64,000 nt of DNA from assembly GCF_014203605.1 (NCBI RefSeq), contig NZ_JACHJJ010000001.1:636364-700363 (forward strand), given 5' to 3'. A model generated the notes under the pieces. The model was not told the origin of the DNA and did no database searches. It saw only the letters and a list, made by a program, of their open reading frames with translations. A program made the position numbers and the translations under genes. The stretch comes from Thiemannella venezuelensis. GTDB lineage: Bacteria > Actinomycetota > Actinomycetes > Streptosporangiales > Streptosporangiaceae. Below are positions 45,206-54,982 of this stretch, one piece after another; position 1 is the stretch's first letter, and each line of letters begins with the position of its first letter.

Positions 45206-45271
45206 GTGCCGAACTGGTGCCGAACCCGTGCCGAACCTGTGGCGAACCGGTGCCGGGCCGGTGGCGGGTCG
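45206..45271. repeat. Six 11-bp direct repeats
   Basis: Uninterrupted units GTGCCGAACTG, GTGCCGAACCC, GTGCCGAACCT, GTGGCGAACCG, GTGCCGGGCCG, GTGGCGGGTCG (consensus GTGCCGAACCG). The 11-nt period equals one helical turn, so the same face is presented six times. Reading the other strand, units have a GTTCGGCAC core, reminiscent of but not matching the 11-bp PHO-box repeat (GTTCA...). Confidence 0.85.
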
Positions 45272-45364
45272 CGGACGGAGCCGACGGATTCCGTTGAAGA
45301 TACCGTGGTCGGTCAGGGCAGGAGCCAGGCTCCACCGGGGAGGCGCTCACCCGCATCCTCACTG

Positions 45365-47548
45365 TCAGGGCAGGGGCGGGCTGGCCAGCCGGGCGCGCTC
45401 CAGGGCGAGTTCCGGCCAGAACGTCCCCGGGGGCGGGGTCTCCGCACGGTAGACGGGGTCCTCGGGACCGTCGGTGCCGCGCGTGCAGGGCCCGTTGGCG
45501 TGGCCGGGCACGGAGATCCACAGGTAGGCGTCGACCAGTTCGCCGCTCGTCGCCGTCGTCGGCCGGAAGCCGACGCCTCGGCCGGGAGGGTTGCACCAGG
45601 TCTGCGGCTTCGGATAGGCCGTCTCGGGAACCCACTCGCCCCGGCCGTTGCGGCTGGTGTCGATCACGAAGTGCGGCAGCGCGGCCGGGTCGTCCGGCGC
45701 CGCCGCGATCTCCGCGTCGAGGCAGTCGTCCGTTCCCGCCGTCACCTGGACGTACACGCATCTGGCGAGCCGGGCGCCGTAGGCGGCGAGTCCTTCCGTC
45801 CGCTGGTACCCGCTCGCGTTGAGGAAGAAGCCGTCGGCCTCGGTGATCTTCGCCTTGACGAGCCGCCGGCCCATTTCGCTCAGCGCGGGCCACTTCTCGA
45901 AGCTGCCGTCGAGGTAGACGGCGGTGCGGGGCAGCTCGCCGAGCCGTTCGACCGCGTAGGAGAGGTCGCCGAAGCGGCGCTCGGTGGCCGCGTCGTCACC
46001 CAGCCCGCACTCCTCCGTACCGGGGATCTTCACGAGGCTCTCCGGTTCCAGGATCACCACGGCCCGCGCGTCGCCGATCTCCTCGGCGACCTGGTCGATC
46101 CAGGACCGGTAGGCGGAGGCGTCCGCCGCGCCGCCGGCCGGACGGCAGTTCCTGAGCGGCACGTTGTAGCCGACGAAGACCGGGACGGAGCCGGCCTTCC
46201 CGGCCGCGCGCAGGGTCGCGGCGACGGTACGGCGGGCCTTGTCCGCAGGGCCCTTCAACCAGACGGCCTGGGGGACCGCGGCCAGCGCCTCCATCAGCTC
46301 CGCGTCCCGCGCCCGGCCGGCCGCGGCCCAGAGCCTCGCCTGCCCGGCGGCCTCGTTCTCCGGCGCGAACAGGCGGACGCCCTCTTCGTCGAGGGGGTTG
46401 GGGCCGGTGGCGCCGAGCGGAGGGGCGGAGGAGGACGGGGCGGCGGGCCCGCTCGCCGGCCCCCGCTCCACCGCGCCCGACGCGGCGGGGGAGGACACCG
46501 CGGAGGACGGCCCAGCGGGAGACGACGCGGACGGGACGGCTTCCCCCGCGGAGCCCGCCTGCGGCACGACGAAGGCCGCGGCCACCGCGGCCGCGACGGC
46601 CGCCAGGGCTCCCGCACCCGTCCACGGGCGGCGGCCGAACGCCGTCAGGGCGCCCCTGAGGGCCGGTCCGCGGCCCTCCTCCCCGCCCGGAGCCCCTCGC
46701 GTGCCGCGGGCCCGGCCCGCGGTTGCGCCGGGGTCCACGGGCAGCACCCCCGAACCCGTGCTGAGCGCGTCCAGCAGGTCCTGCGGGGTCGGGCGGGCGG
46801 CGGGATCCTTGGCGAGGGCGGCCGTGACGAGCGGGAGGAGGCGATCGGGCAGCCCGGACAGGTCGGGCTCGCCGTGCGCCACCCGGTACAGGAGGGCGGG
46901 GACGGCTCCGGTGCCGAAGGGCCCGTGCCCGGTGGCGGCGTAGACGAGCACCCCGCCCCAGGCGAAGACGTCCGATGCCGGGGTGGCCGGGTCTCCCTTC
47001 ACCTGCTCCGGCGACATGAACGCGGGGGTGCCGACCAGCACGCTGCTGGTCTTGCCGGAGCCCTCGGCCAGCCGGGCGATGCCGAAGTCGATGACCCTGG
47101 GCCCGACCGGGGAGAGCAGCACGTTCGAGGGTTTGAGGTCACGGTGGACGACCTGGGCCCCGTGGATGGCCCGCAGGGCGACCGCGATGCTGGCGGCCAG
47201 GCCGTCGAGGCTGGAGCCGGTGAGCGGGCCGCCGGTCCGGACGGCCTGCTCCAGGCTGGGGCCGGGCACGAACTCCGTCGCCAGGTAGGCCAGGGCGCCG
47301 TCCACGTCGGCGGCGAGCACCGGGGCGGTGCAGAACCGGGCGACCCGCTGGGCGGCGGTCACCTCCTGCCGGAACCGGCCGCGGAAGCCGGGATCGTCGG
47401 CGAGGTGCGCGTGGATCACCTTGACCGCCACCTGGGCGCCCGCCTCGTCACGGGCGAGGTAGACCAGGCCCATCCCGCCCTGGCCGAGGCGGCCGAGCAG
47501 GGTGTAGGGGCCGATCCGGCGCGGATCGCCGTCCCTCAGCTCGTCCAT
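45365..47548 (-). CDS. Transmembrane Ser/Thr protein kinase fused to an extracellular GH6-like pseudoenzyme domain
   Basis: 727 residues. The kinase domain (about 13-263) is complete: GQGGMG, K43, HRDLKPSN (135-142), DFG (154-156), MSPEQ. A juxtamembrane linker, one helix (about 311-329) and a Ser/Ala/Pro linker follow. Residues 390-727 are a glycoside hydrolase family 6 fold (VPVFVGYNVPLRNC; YRSWIDQVAEEIGDARAVVILEPESL; YLDGSFEKW; HFVIDTSRNGRGEW; WCNPPGRGVG; VDAYLWISVPGHANG). GH6 catalytic positions are replaced. The Asp of RDC is N467 and the acid Asp of EPDSL is E503. The Lys, Glu and Asp of the K-P-G-E-x-D motif are S679, H683 and N685. So an active kinase probably reads cello-oligosaccharides through a dead cellulase. 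It follows the GH48 control region. Confidence 0.9.
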   Translation of the reverse strand: MDELRDGDPRRIGPYTLLGRLGQGGMGLVYLARDEAGAQVAVKVIHAHLADDPGFRGRFRQEVTAAQRVARFCTAPVLAADVDGALAYLATEFVPGPSLEQAVRTGGPLTGSSLDGLAASIAVALRAIHGAQVVHRDLKPSNVLLSPVGPRVIDFGIARLAEGSGKTSSVLVGTPAFMSPEQVKGDPATPASDVFAWGGVLVYAATGHGPFGTGAVPALLYRVAHGEPDLSGLPDRLLPLVTAALAKDPAARPTPQDLLDALSTGSGVLPVDPGATAGRARGTRGAPGGEEGRGPALRGALTAFGRRPWTGAGALAAVAAAVAAAFVVPQAGSAGEAVPSASSPAGPSSAVSSPAASGAVERGPASGPAAPSSSAPPLGATGPNPLDEEGVRLFAPENEAAGQARLWAAAGRARDAELMEALAAVPQAVWLKGPADKARRTVAATLRAAGKAGSVPVFVGYNVPLRNCRPAGGAADASAYRSWIDQVAEEIGDARAVVILEPESLVKIPGTEECGLGDDAATERRFGDLSYAVERLGELPRTAVYLDGSFEKWPALSEMGRRLVKAKITEADGFFLNASGYQRTEGLAAYGARLARCVYVQVTAGTDDCLDAEIAAAPDDPAALPHFVIDTSRNGRGEWVPETAYPKPQTWCNPPGRGVGFRPTTATSGELVDAYLWISVPGHANGPCTRGTDGPEDPVYRAETPPPGTFWPELALERARLASPPLP

Positions 47549-47834
47549 CGGCCCCCCGTCGGAACTCGGCCCTAGGATGATAAAGGAACGGCCGGGCCGT
47601 CACGGGTCCGGGCTTTCTGATTTCAATGAATTTTGTGGCTTCTTAGGATTTCTGCTGCTTCATCCCGCGAAAATCTGACAAGTGGGGCGAAGGTGAGTGT
47701 CCGTCGGCGGTGAACGCGCCCGCGAATGGCAAGTATCCTCGTATTGCCGGGGCCCGAGGGCTGTGCACTCTTGATCGTCCCTGTACGTTGACCTTAACTG
47801 GCCATCGTGCCTGTCGCATCATCACGCCACTCCC

Positions 47835-48245
47835 ATGGCCAGGCTCATAGGCAGGCAAAACGTGACGAAGCTGTCCATCCAGGTCACTCAGTATCGCGCT
47901 TGCGCTGTCATCTCGGTCGCGGGAGATCTGGACAAGGTTTCGGCTCCGCAACTGGAGCAGACGCTGACGGACCTGCTCGCGGACGGGCACGTCCACCTCA
48001 TCGCCGACGTGTCCGGGCTGGATTTCTGCGACTCCACCGGGGTCTGGCTGCTCCTGTCCGGCCTGCGCCGGACCTTCGAGGCGGGCGGGTGGCTCCGCCT
48101 GGCGGGGGTCAGGGGGTTCCTCCAGCGCCTGCTGGAGCTCACCCGGCTCAGCGACGCGTTTCCCACGGACCTGACCGTCGCCGACTCCCTGCGCCACGCC
48201 CCCACCCGGCGCTCCGGCCCGGCGTCGCCTCCCACGGCCGTGTAG
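47835..48245 (+). CDS. STAS-domain anti-sigma factor antagonist
   Basis: 136 residues from ATG 47835; GTG 47862 is an alternative start. The STAS core is VISVAGDLDKVSAPQLEQTLTDLLADGHVHLIADVSGLDFCDSTGVWLLLSGLR, with the phosphorylatable Ser in CDSTG. Such proteins release sigma factors by binding RsbW-type kinases and are inactivated by Ser phosphorylation. No RsbW or SigB-type gene is adjacent. It lies between two Ser/Thr kinase genes, so regulation by them is conceivable but only inferred. Confidence 0.88.
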   Translation: MARLIGRQNVTKLSIQVTQYRACAVISVAGDLDKVSAPQLEQTLTDLLADGHVHLIADVSGLDFCDSTGVWLLLSGLRRTFEAGGWLRLAGVRGFLQRLLELTRLSDAFPTDLTVADSLRHAPTRRSGPASPPTAV

Positions 48246-48308
48246 GGCCGCCCGGACCCGCCCCCGCCGGGCCCGCGGCGCGGAGCCCGGCGCCGCCCTC
48301 CCGCGGCG

Positions 48309-48340
48309 GGACCGGGCACGGCCTCCGCCGTACCCGGTCC
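48309..48340. terminator. Hairpin between STAS and kinase genes
   Basis: 13-nt arms (48309-48321 / 48328-48340) with one mismatch, located between convergent stops at 48245 and 48365. Confidence 0.5.
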
Positions 48341-48364
48341 GCCCCTGCGCGGCCGGGACCGGGC

Positions 48365-49913
<1,549 letters not shown>

Positions 49914-49927
<14 letters not shown>

Positions 49928-50918
49928 GGACCACCAGCTCCGTCGGTAGGACGGGGTTGTTCCTGGACGGCTCGCCCGTGCTCATCGTGCGCAGCAGCAG
50001 CCGGGTGGCCAGCGCGGCGTACTCCTCCACGGGCTGGCGCACGGTGGTCAGCGTGGGAGAGGTGCGCCGGGCGATGGGGGCGTCGTCGAAGCCGATCACG
50101 GCCACGTCGTCGGGGACCCGGCGGCCGGCCCGGCGCAGGGTCTGCACGGCGGCCGCGGCCATCACGTCGGAGGCGGCGAAGATCGCGTCCAGGCGCGGCA
50201 TCCTGCGCAGCAGCCACTGCGCGGCGTGCACCCCCGAGGAGTGGGTGAAGTCGCCGTAGGCCACCGGGATCCCGGCCATCCCGGCCATGGAGAGCGTCCG
50301 GGTGAAGCCGTCGAGCCGGTCGCGGGCGGCGGGCAGTCCCGGCGGTCCGGCGATGGCGGCGATGGCCCGCCGCCCGCCCAGGAGCAGGTGCTCGGCGGCC
50401 TGCCTGCCCCCGTCGTGGTTGTCCATGTCCACGTAGGGCAGGTCGATGCCGTCGGGCAGGCGGCCAGCGCTCCGCACCGGGATGCCGGAGGCGGCCAGTG
50501 TCACCACGAGCGGGTGCCGCTCCCGCGCGCCGATCAGCAGGACGCCGTCGACGCCTCCGGCGACGAGCTGGGGGGTGGCGATGGTGGAACCGGCCGAGGG
50601 GACCGTCATCACCGTGAGCGGGATGCCGTGGCCGGCGAGCACCTCCTCCGCCGCGGTGATCATCCTGGCGTAGAAGGGCTCGGTGAACAGGCGCTGTGCG
50701 GGCTCGCAGACCACCACGGTCACCGTCTGATCGCAGCGCCGCCCTGCGCCGCCCCGGGGAGCGCGGTGCCGTACGTAACCGAGCCTGGAGATGGCGTCGT
50801 GCACCTGTCGCCGGGTCGAGGTGGCGACCCTGACAGAACCGGTAAGGACCCTGGATGCCGTCGCGGGGGACACTCCGGCTTCGGCGGCGACCTGGGCGAG
50901 GGTGGGCACGTCGGTCAT
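49914..50918 (-). CDS. celR: LacI-family regulator of cellulose utilisation (CelR/CebR type)
   Basis: 334 residues from ATG 50918, preceded by GGAGGAAG. The N-terminal LacI HTH (PTLAQVAAEAGVSPATASRVLTGSVRVATSTRRQVHDAISRLGYVRH) is followed by a periplasmic-binding-protein-like ligand domain (DQTVTVVVCEPAQRLFTEPFYARMITAAEEVL ... VIGFDDAPIARRTSPTLTTVRQPVEEY). A perfect TGGGAGCGCTCCCA lies 31 nt upstream, and the same site controls GH48, so this is very likely the cognate CelR/CebR repressor released by cellobiose or cellotriose, autoregulated. No cebEFG transporter is in the window. Confidence 0.85.
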
Positions 50919-50948
50919 AACTTCCTCCACACCTAAATGTCGTGCAGG

Positions 50949-50962
50949 TGGGAGCGCTCCCA
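50949..50962. promoter_or_regulatory. CelR/CebR operator upstream of the lacI-type gene
   Basis: Perfect TGGGAGCGCTCCCA, 31 nt before the regulator's start: autoregulation, extending to the overlapping kinase gene. Confidence 0.93.
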
Positions 50963-51232
50963 GAAAACGTAGCATTGTTTCGGAGGAGTCAACAGATGTT
51001 TCCGAAAAATCACCTGATGTCTGTCAAACTCGCTTGACCCCCCAGTCAGGGCGGACGCCGTCGCCATCCCGCATGTCTACCGGTCGGGACCGAGTGAGGG
51101 CAACGTGACCCAATGTGTCGGGAAGGACGAACTATCCGGAAGGTGCCATGGAGGGGGCTCTCCCGCCGGCCGGGAGACGAGCCTGGCCGGACGGCCGCGG
51201 GGCGCGGTCGTCGTGTCCTTGCTCCGCGGGTC

Positions 51233-51571
51233 CTACCAGGGGCCGTAGGGCCCCGAGTTGCCGCCCTTGCCGGTCTGGCTCACGGCGGGCTTCACGTCGG
51301 CCAGGTAGATTCCGGCGGCGATGACCGCGGCGATGGCGAAGATGTTGAGCTGGCCGAGGCCGATCCCGAAGTAGCCCACGGCCGAGGCGAACGAGAACAG
51401 CGTCGCGAAGCCCAGGATGATCGTCCACAGCTTCTTGGTCTGCTTGCCGGCGACCGCGAACGCCCGCGCGGGGGTCCGGAGGGCGTGGACCAGCGCCCAG
51501 ATGGACATGCCGAACGCGATGATGGCCAGGATCCAGAAGATCAGGTCCAGCACGCCGTGGATCTGGAACAT
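51233..51571 (-). CDS. DUF2516 small membrane protein
   Basis: 112 residues from ATG 51571 (MFQIHGVLDLIFWILAIIAFGMSIWALVHALRTPARAFAVAGKQTKKLWTIILGF). Three hydrophobic helices and a Gly/Pro-rich tail. GGAGTGACC precedes the ATG; a GTG at 51577 would add two residues. In mycobacteria a DUF2516 protein is encoded beside hbhA and its XRE neighbour; here two genes intervene. Function unknown. Confidence 0.88.
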   Translation of the reverse strand: MFQIHGVLDLIFWILAIIAFGMSIWALVHALRTPARAFAVAGKQTKKLWTIILGFATLFSFASAVGYFGIGLGQLNIFAIAAVIAAGIYLADVKPAVSQTGKGGNSGPYGPW

Positions 51572-51734
51572 GGTCACTCCAACGCGTTCGCCCTACCGAC
51601 ATCCACCAGCCTAGGTGATATCGCCCGCCCGCCGGTAAGGGATCACCGTACGTCCGGAACCCCGGGCGGCGGGGCTCGCGCGGGGCGGATCCGCCGGTAC
51701 CGGTGCCGCAGGCGGAACCCCTCCGGCGGGATCC

Positions 51735-52568
51735 CTAGCAGGCGGCCGGCTCGGCGCGGATGCGGTCCCGGGGGACCCCGGCCAGGCGCAGCGCCTCGAC
51801 CGAGGCGGCGGCCGTCTCGGGGGAGCCGCACAGGTAGACGTCGTGCTCGGCGATGTCGGGGACGAGCTCCAGCAGGCGGGCCGGGCTGAGCGGATCGCCG
51901 GGGCCGCCCGCGGGGCCGAGCAGGTAGTGCAGGTAGCGCCGCCGCCGCCGGGCGATGGCCTCCAGCTCGTGGGTGAGGACGAGGTCTCCGGCCGAGCGCG
52001 CCCGGTACAGCAGGGTGACGTCCCCGGGGCCGCCGGGCATCGTCTCGAACAGCGCCCGCATCGGGGCGACGCCCATCCCCCAGGCCAGCAGCAGGACCTT
52101 CCGCCGGGTACGGCTCCGCCCGGTCAGCGTGCCGAACGGCCCGCGGGCCAGGACCCTGGTGCCCGGACGGAGACGGCGCATCATCCGGGTACGGCCGCCG
52201 CGCGTGCTGACCGTGATCCGCACGGTGTCCTCCCAGATCGGGGCGGAGAGCGCGAACGGCAGCGAGACCGGCCAGAGCCGCCGGGTCAGGAAGCGCCAGC
52301 GGAAGGACTGGCCGGGCTCGAACCGGAGGGAGCCGAGGTCCTCGCCGACCATGTAGACCGAGACCACGCCCGGCCGCTCGACGAAGACCCCCGCCACGCG
52401 CAGCCGGGAGATCCCGGCCGCGCGGAGGAAGGAGACCCCGGCCGCGCGGAGGCGGGGAAGCATGACCGCGCGGAGGAGGGAGACTCCGGCCGCACGCAGG
52501 CGGGAGAACGCGGAGCGGCGCCCCACCGGAATCCGGCCCCGGATCGAGGGGCCCGCAATGCTCGACAC
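51735..52568 (-). CDS. FAD/NAD(P)-binding flavoreductase domain protein with repetitive, probably truncated N-terminus
   Basis: 277 residues. From about residue 60 (VFVERPGVVSVYMVGEDLGSLRFEPGQSFRWRFL) it is a ferredoxin-reductase-type domain. The flavin-binding segment is LPFALSAP and the NAD-binding motif is LLAWGMGVAPMRAL, ending YLCGSPETAAASVEAL, as in ferric reductase-like proteins. The usual N-terminal membrane domain is absent. Residues 22-60 instead consist of imperfect repeats of R-L-R-A-A-G-V-S. The reductase part is intact; the repeats suggest deletion and slippage. Possible start sites further in exist. Confidence 0.7.
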   Translation of the reverse strand: MSSIAGPSIRGRIPVGRRSAFSRLRAAGVSLLRAVMLPRLRAAGVSFLRAAGISRLRVAGVFVERPGVVSVYMVGEDLGSLRFEPGQSFRWRFLTRRLWPVSLPFALSAPIWEDTVRITVSTRGGRTRMMRRLRPGTRVLARGPFGTLTGRSRTRRKVLLLAWGMGVAPMRALFETMPGGPGDVTLLYRARSAGDLVLTHELEAIARRRRRYLHYLLGPAGGPGDPLSPARLLELVPDIAEHDVYLCGSPETAAASVEALRLAGVPRDRIRAEPAAC

Positions 52569-52747
52569 GGCAGTACGTTATGGGAAGTCTGCCCCGCTCA
52601 GCGGCCCCTTATGGCTCCGTTAAGGAGCACTTGCGCGAGCGTTGAAGGAGGGCCGTTCCGGCGGGCCGGGCCGCCTCCCGGCGAGGCCCGCAGCGCCGGT
52701 CGAGGGCCCGGCCCGGCCGGCGACCGGGCCCTCCGGGAGGCGCGGGT

Positions 52748-52866
52748 TCACGCCGTCGCGGCGGCGGTGGTGGTGCGGGAGATCTCGTTGATCGAGGCCC
52801 CCATCTCCTCCGAACCGGAGGCCACGCTCTCCAGGTGGTGGGAGACGTCCCCCGCGGCGGAGGCGA
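52748..52866 (-). pseudogene. Remnant of a methyl-accepting chemotaxis-type protein
   Basis: On the minus strand the frame ending at TGA 52748-52750 reads SAAGDVSHHLESVASGSEEM then GASINEISRTTTAATA, which looks like the C-terminal signalling region of actinobacterial MCP-like proteins. No N-terminal part precedes it; upstream the frame enters the terminator hairpin at 52875. Likely a decayed gene fragment. Confidence 0.5.
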
Positions 52867-52874
52867 CGACGCCG

Positions 52875-52917
52875 CCGCCCGCCCGGGACCCGATCGTTGC
52901 GGGTCCCGGGCGGGCGG
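52875..52917 (-). terminator. Terminator of the HbhA-like gene
   Basis: 18-bp perfect stem (52875-52892 / 52900-52917), loop ATCGTTG, downstream of the minus-strand stop at 52962. Confidence 0.8.
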
Positions 52918-52961
52918 TCTCATGCCTGCGGCGGGCCCCGGGAGCCGGCCGGACGCGGGGG

Positions 52962-53438
52962 TCAGGCCTTCGCGGAGGTCTTGGCCGGGGTCCTGGGGGC
53001 GCGGGCGTTCTTCCGGGGGGCGGGGGCGGCGGCGATCGCGGGCTCGGCGGCCTCGGAGACCTCCTCCAGCTCCAGGGCGGCCTCGCCGCTCACCTGGGAG
53101 ACGACCTTGCGGCCGCGGAGGGCGAACTCCTCGTAGAGCTCGGTGGCCCTGGCGGTCAGCTGGTCGGCGTAGCCGCGGGCCTTCTCGGGGAGGTCCCTGG
53201 CGTACTCCTCGGCGCGGTCGCCGAACTGCCGGGCGTAGCCCTCGGCCCGGCCCGCGAACTCCTTCGCCTTCCCGGGCAGCTCCCGGGCGACCTCGCGGAC
53301 CTCCTCGCGGCGGCCCTGGAGCCTCTGGATCTGCTCGGGCAGCTCGCGGAGCTTCTCCACGGCGAAGTCGCCCGCACCGGCGACGGCGTAGAACGGCTTG
53401 GAGTCGGTCAGCTTCTTGACCTCGGTGGCCAGAGTCAT
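52962..53438 (-). CDS. HbhA-like helical protein (heparin-binding haemagglutinin family)
   Basis: 158 residues. The N-terminus (LATEVKKLTDSKPFYAVAGAGDFAVEKLRELPEQIQRLQGRREEVREVARELPGKAKEFAGRAEGYARQF) is a long coiled coil. The C-terminus is rich in Ala, Pro and Lys (PAPRKNARAPRTPAKTSAKA), as in mycobacterial HbhA, though shorter. In mycobacteria HbhA binds glycans and membranes; here a surface or cell-shape role is inferred. It follows the XRE gene with a 3-nt gap, the same order as in mycobacteria. AGGAAGG precedes the start. Confidence 0.82.
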   Translation of the reverse strand: MTLATEVKKLTDSKPFYAVAGAGDFAVEKLRELPEQIQRLQGRREEVREVARELPGKAKEFAGRAEGYARQFGDRAEEYARDLPEKARGYADQLTARATELYEEFALRGRKVVSQVSGEAALELEEVSEAAEPAIAAAPAPRKNARAPRTPAKTSAKA

Positions 53439-53441
53439 GGG

Positions 53442-53987
53442 TTAACCTTCCTTCGTTTCCGGTGTGACGTGGCCGTTGACCTTGGGGGTCGAGGGCGCCT
53501 GGGCCTCCGTGAAAGGCTTCGGCGCGGCGAAGGGCTCCTCGGGCAGCGGCGCCTCGTCGTCCGGCGGGGAGCCGGCGTCATGCCTCCGGGGCTCCGGCTC
53601 GGAACGCGCGTTCTCAGTGGTCTGCGCGTCCGCGTCCGGGGTCCCGGACCGGTTCTCCTTGCGGAACGACTCGTAGATGTCGATCAGCACCTGGCGTTGC
53701 CGCTCGGTGATGAGGGTGTCGGCCCTGATCGCGGTCAGCACGTCGCTGTCCGGCTCGCGGTCCTCGATGAGGCCGGCCTGGACGTAGAGCGCCTGCGCGG
53801 AGATGTGCAGACCCTTGGCGATCTGGTTCAGGATCTCCGCGCTGGGTTTGCGCAGCCCGCGCTCGATCTGGCTGAGGTAGGGGTTGGAGACCCCCGCCGC
53901 GGCGGCGAGCTGGCGCAGTGAGATCTTCGCCTGCGTGCGCTGCTCGCGGATGTACTCGCCGATCGAGCCGACCTTCGGTAGTGCCAT
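53442..53987 (-). CDS. XRE-family regulator upstream of the hbhA-like gene
   Basis: 181 residues from ATG 53987. HTH_3 domain: IGEYIREQRTQAKISLRQLAAAAGVSNPYLSQIERGLRKPSAEILNQIAKGLHISAQALYVQAGLI. A helical middle (AIRADTLITERQRQVLIDIYESFRKE) and a disordered acidic Pro-rich tail follow. Same context as the mycobacterial XRE gene preceding hbhA. TTGCAATTGCAA at 54011-54022, 24 nt upstream of the start, is its probable autoregulatory site. Confidence 0.9.
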   Translation of the reverse strand: MALPKVGSIGEYIREQRTQAKISLRQLAAAAGVSNPYLSQIERGLRKPSAEILNQIAKGLHISAQALYVQAGLIEDREPDSDVLTAIRADTLITERQRQVLIDIYESFRKENRSGTPDADAQTTENARSEPEPRRHDAGSPPDDEAPLPEEPFAAPKPFTEAQAPSTPKVNGHVTPETKEG

Positions 53988-54010
53988 GCGTCCAGTCTGC
54001 CCCACACTGC

Positions 54011-54022
54011 TTGCAATTGCAA
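54011..54022. promoter_or_regulatory. TTGCAATTGCAA palindrome upstream of the XRE gene
   Basis: 12-bp perfect AT-rich palindrome, conspicuous in this GC-rich region; probable operator for the XRE protein. Confidence 0.65.
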
Positions 54023-54055
54023 ACACACTGGTTAACACCCGCTAGCGCCGAGCCG

Positions 54056-54982
54056 TCAGTGGGGCATCACCCAGAGCAGCGGGGCGGAGGCGGTCAGCGT
54101 GAGGGAGAAGGCCACGATGCCGTAGCGGACCGGGCCGGGCAGGAGCGGGCCGGGGGTGATCAGGCGCTCGACCCGGGCCATCACCGCGGAGGCCGGGGTG
54201 GCGGCGCCCAGGGCCCCGTGCGGGGTGGGGATGGCGCCGGCGGCGCCGAAGCGGAGCAGGGCGGTGGCCAGCCGGCGCGGCGAGCAGTAGCGCCGCGCGA
54301 CGTCGTCGGCGGCCATCTCCACCAGCAGGCCGACCTCCCGCTGGGCGTCCTCGACCGTGCGGGACCAGGGAAGCGCCCTGCGCAGCGCGGCGAACGGCAG
54401 CAGGACCAGGTCGTGCCGCTCGCGGACGTGGGCCGCCTCGTGGGCCAGCACCGCGGTCAGCTCGGCGGAGGAGAGCAGTTGCAGGGTCCCCTTGCTGACC
54501 ACGACCTGGGAGCGGAGCCCGGGCACGCAGTAGGCGGCGGCGGCGGGGTGGTCGACCACCCGCACTCCGGGCACCTCGGGGTCCTCGCGGGCGACGAGCG
54601 CCAGCAGCGTGCGGTGCCGTCGGCGGGCCCGCAGGGTCTGCGCGCCCGCGGTGAGGAGCACCACGACCAGGACGGAGAGCGTGGTCAGCCCGGCGATGAG
54701 AGCGAAGATCCTCGGCAGGTCGTACGGCTCGGGCGTGCCGTACCCCCCTTCGACGGCCGAGACGGCGAAGGCGTGCAGGCCGTACAGCACGCCCCGGCCG
54801 TAGGGCTCCAGGGCGTAGGCGAGCAGGGCCCCGGTCCCGGCCAGGCCCCAGGTCACCCCCAGTGCCTGCCACAGGACGATGGCCACGTGGGGGGCGCGGT
54901 AGGTCCACCGCGCCCTGGCCAGCCGCCAGGCTCCGACCGCGCAGACCAGGGCGAGGGACGCCATGGCCGCCGCGGTGATCAC
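54056..54982 (-). CDS. M56-family (BlaR1-like) membrane metalloprotease
   Basis: 308 residues, four membrane helices. The zinc-protease motif is LAHEAAHVRERHDL (HExxH) with a downstream Glu-rich helix (EVGLLVEMAADDVARRY). It lacks the penicillin-binding sensor domain of true BlaR1. Its start overlaps the BlaI-type gene's stop as ATGA. The pair forms the actinobacterial BlaI-M56 type of regulatory proteolysis module, responding to cell-wall stress or an unknown signal. Confidence 0.88.
   Translation of the reverse strand: MITAAAMASLALVCAVGAWRLARARWTYRAPHVAIVLWQALGVTWGLAGTGALLAYALEPYGRGVLYGLHAFAVSAVEGGYGTPEPYDLPRIFALIAGLTTLSVLVVVLLTAGAQTLRARRRHRTLLALVAREDPEVPGVRVVDHPAAAAYCVPGLRSQVVVSKGTLQLLSSAELTAVLAHEAAHVRERHDLVLLPFAALRRALPWSRTVEDAQREVGLLVEMAADDVARRYCSPRRLATALLRFGAAGAIPTPHGALGAATPASAVMARVERLITPGPLLPGPVRYGIVAFSLTLTASAPLLWVMPH

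Larger units (their letters stand above)
44885..45364. other. 480-bp gene-free regulatory region upstream of GH48
   Basis: Between the GH48 start and the kinase stop (both minus strand) I see no gene. It contains the perfect CelR box (44966-44979), the palindrome TGAAACTTTCA (45097-45107) and six 11-bp direct repeats (45206-45271). This is an unusually elaborate control region. Confidence 0.75.
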
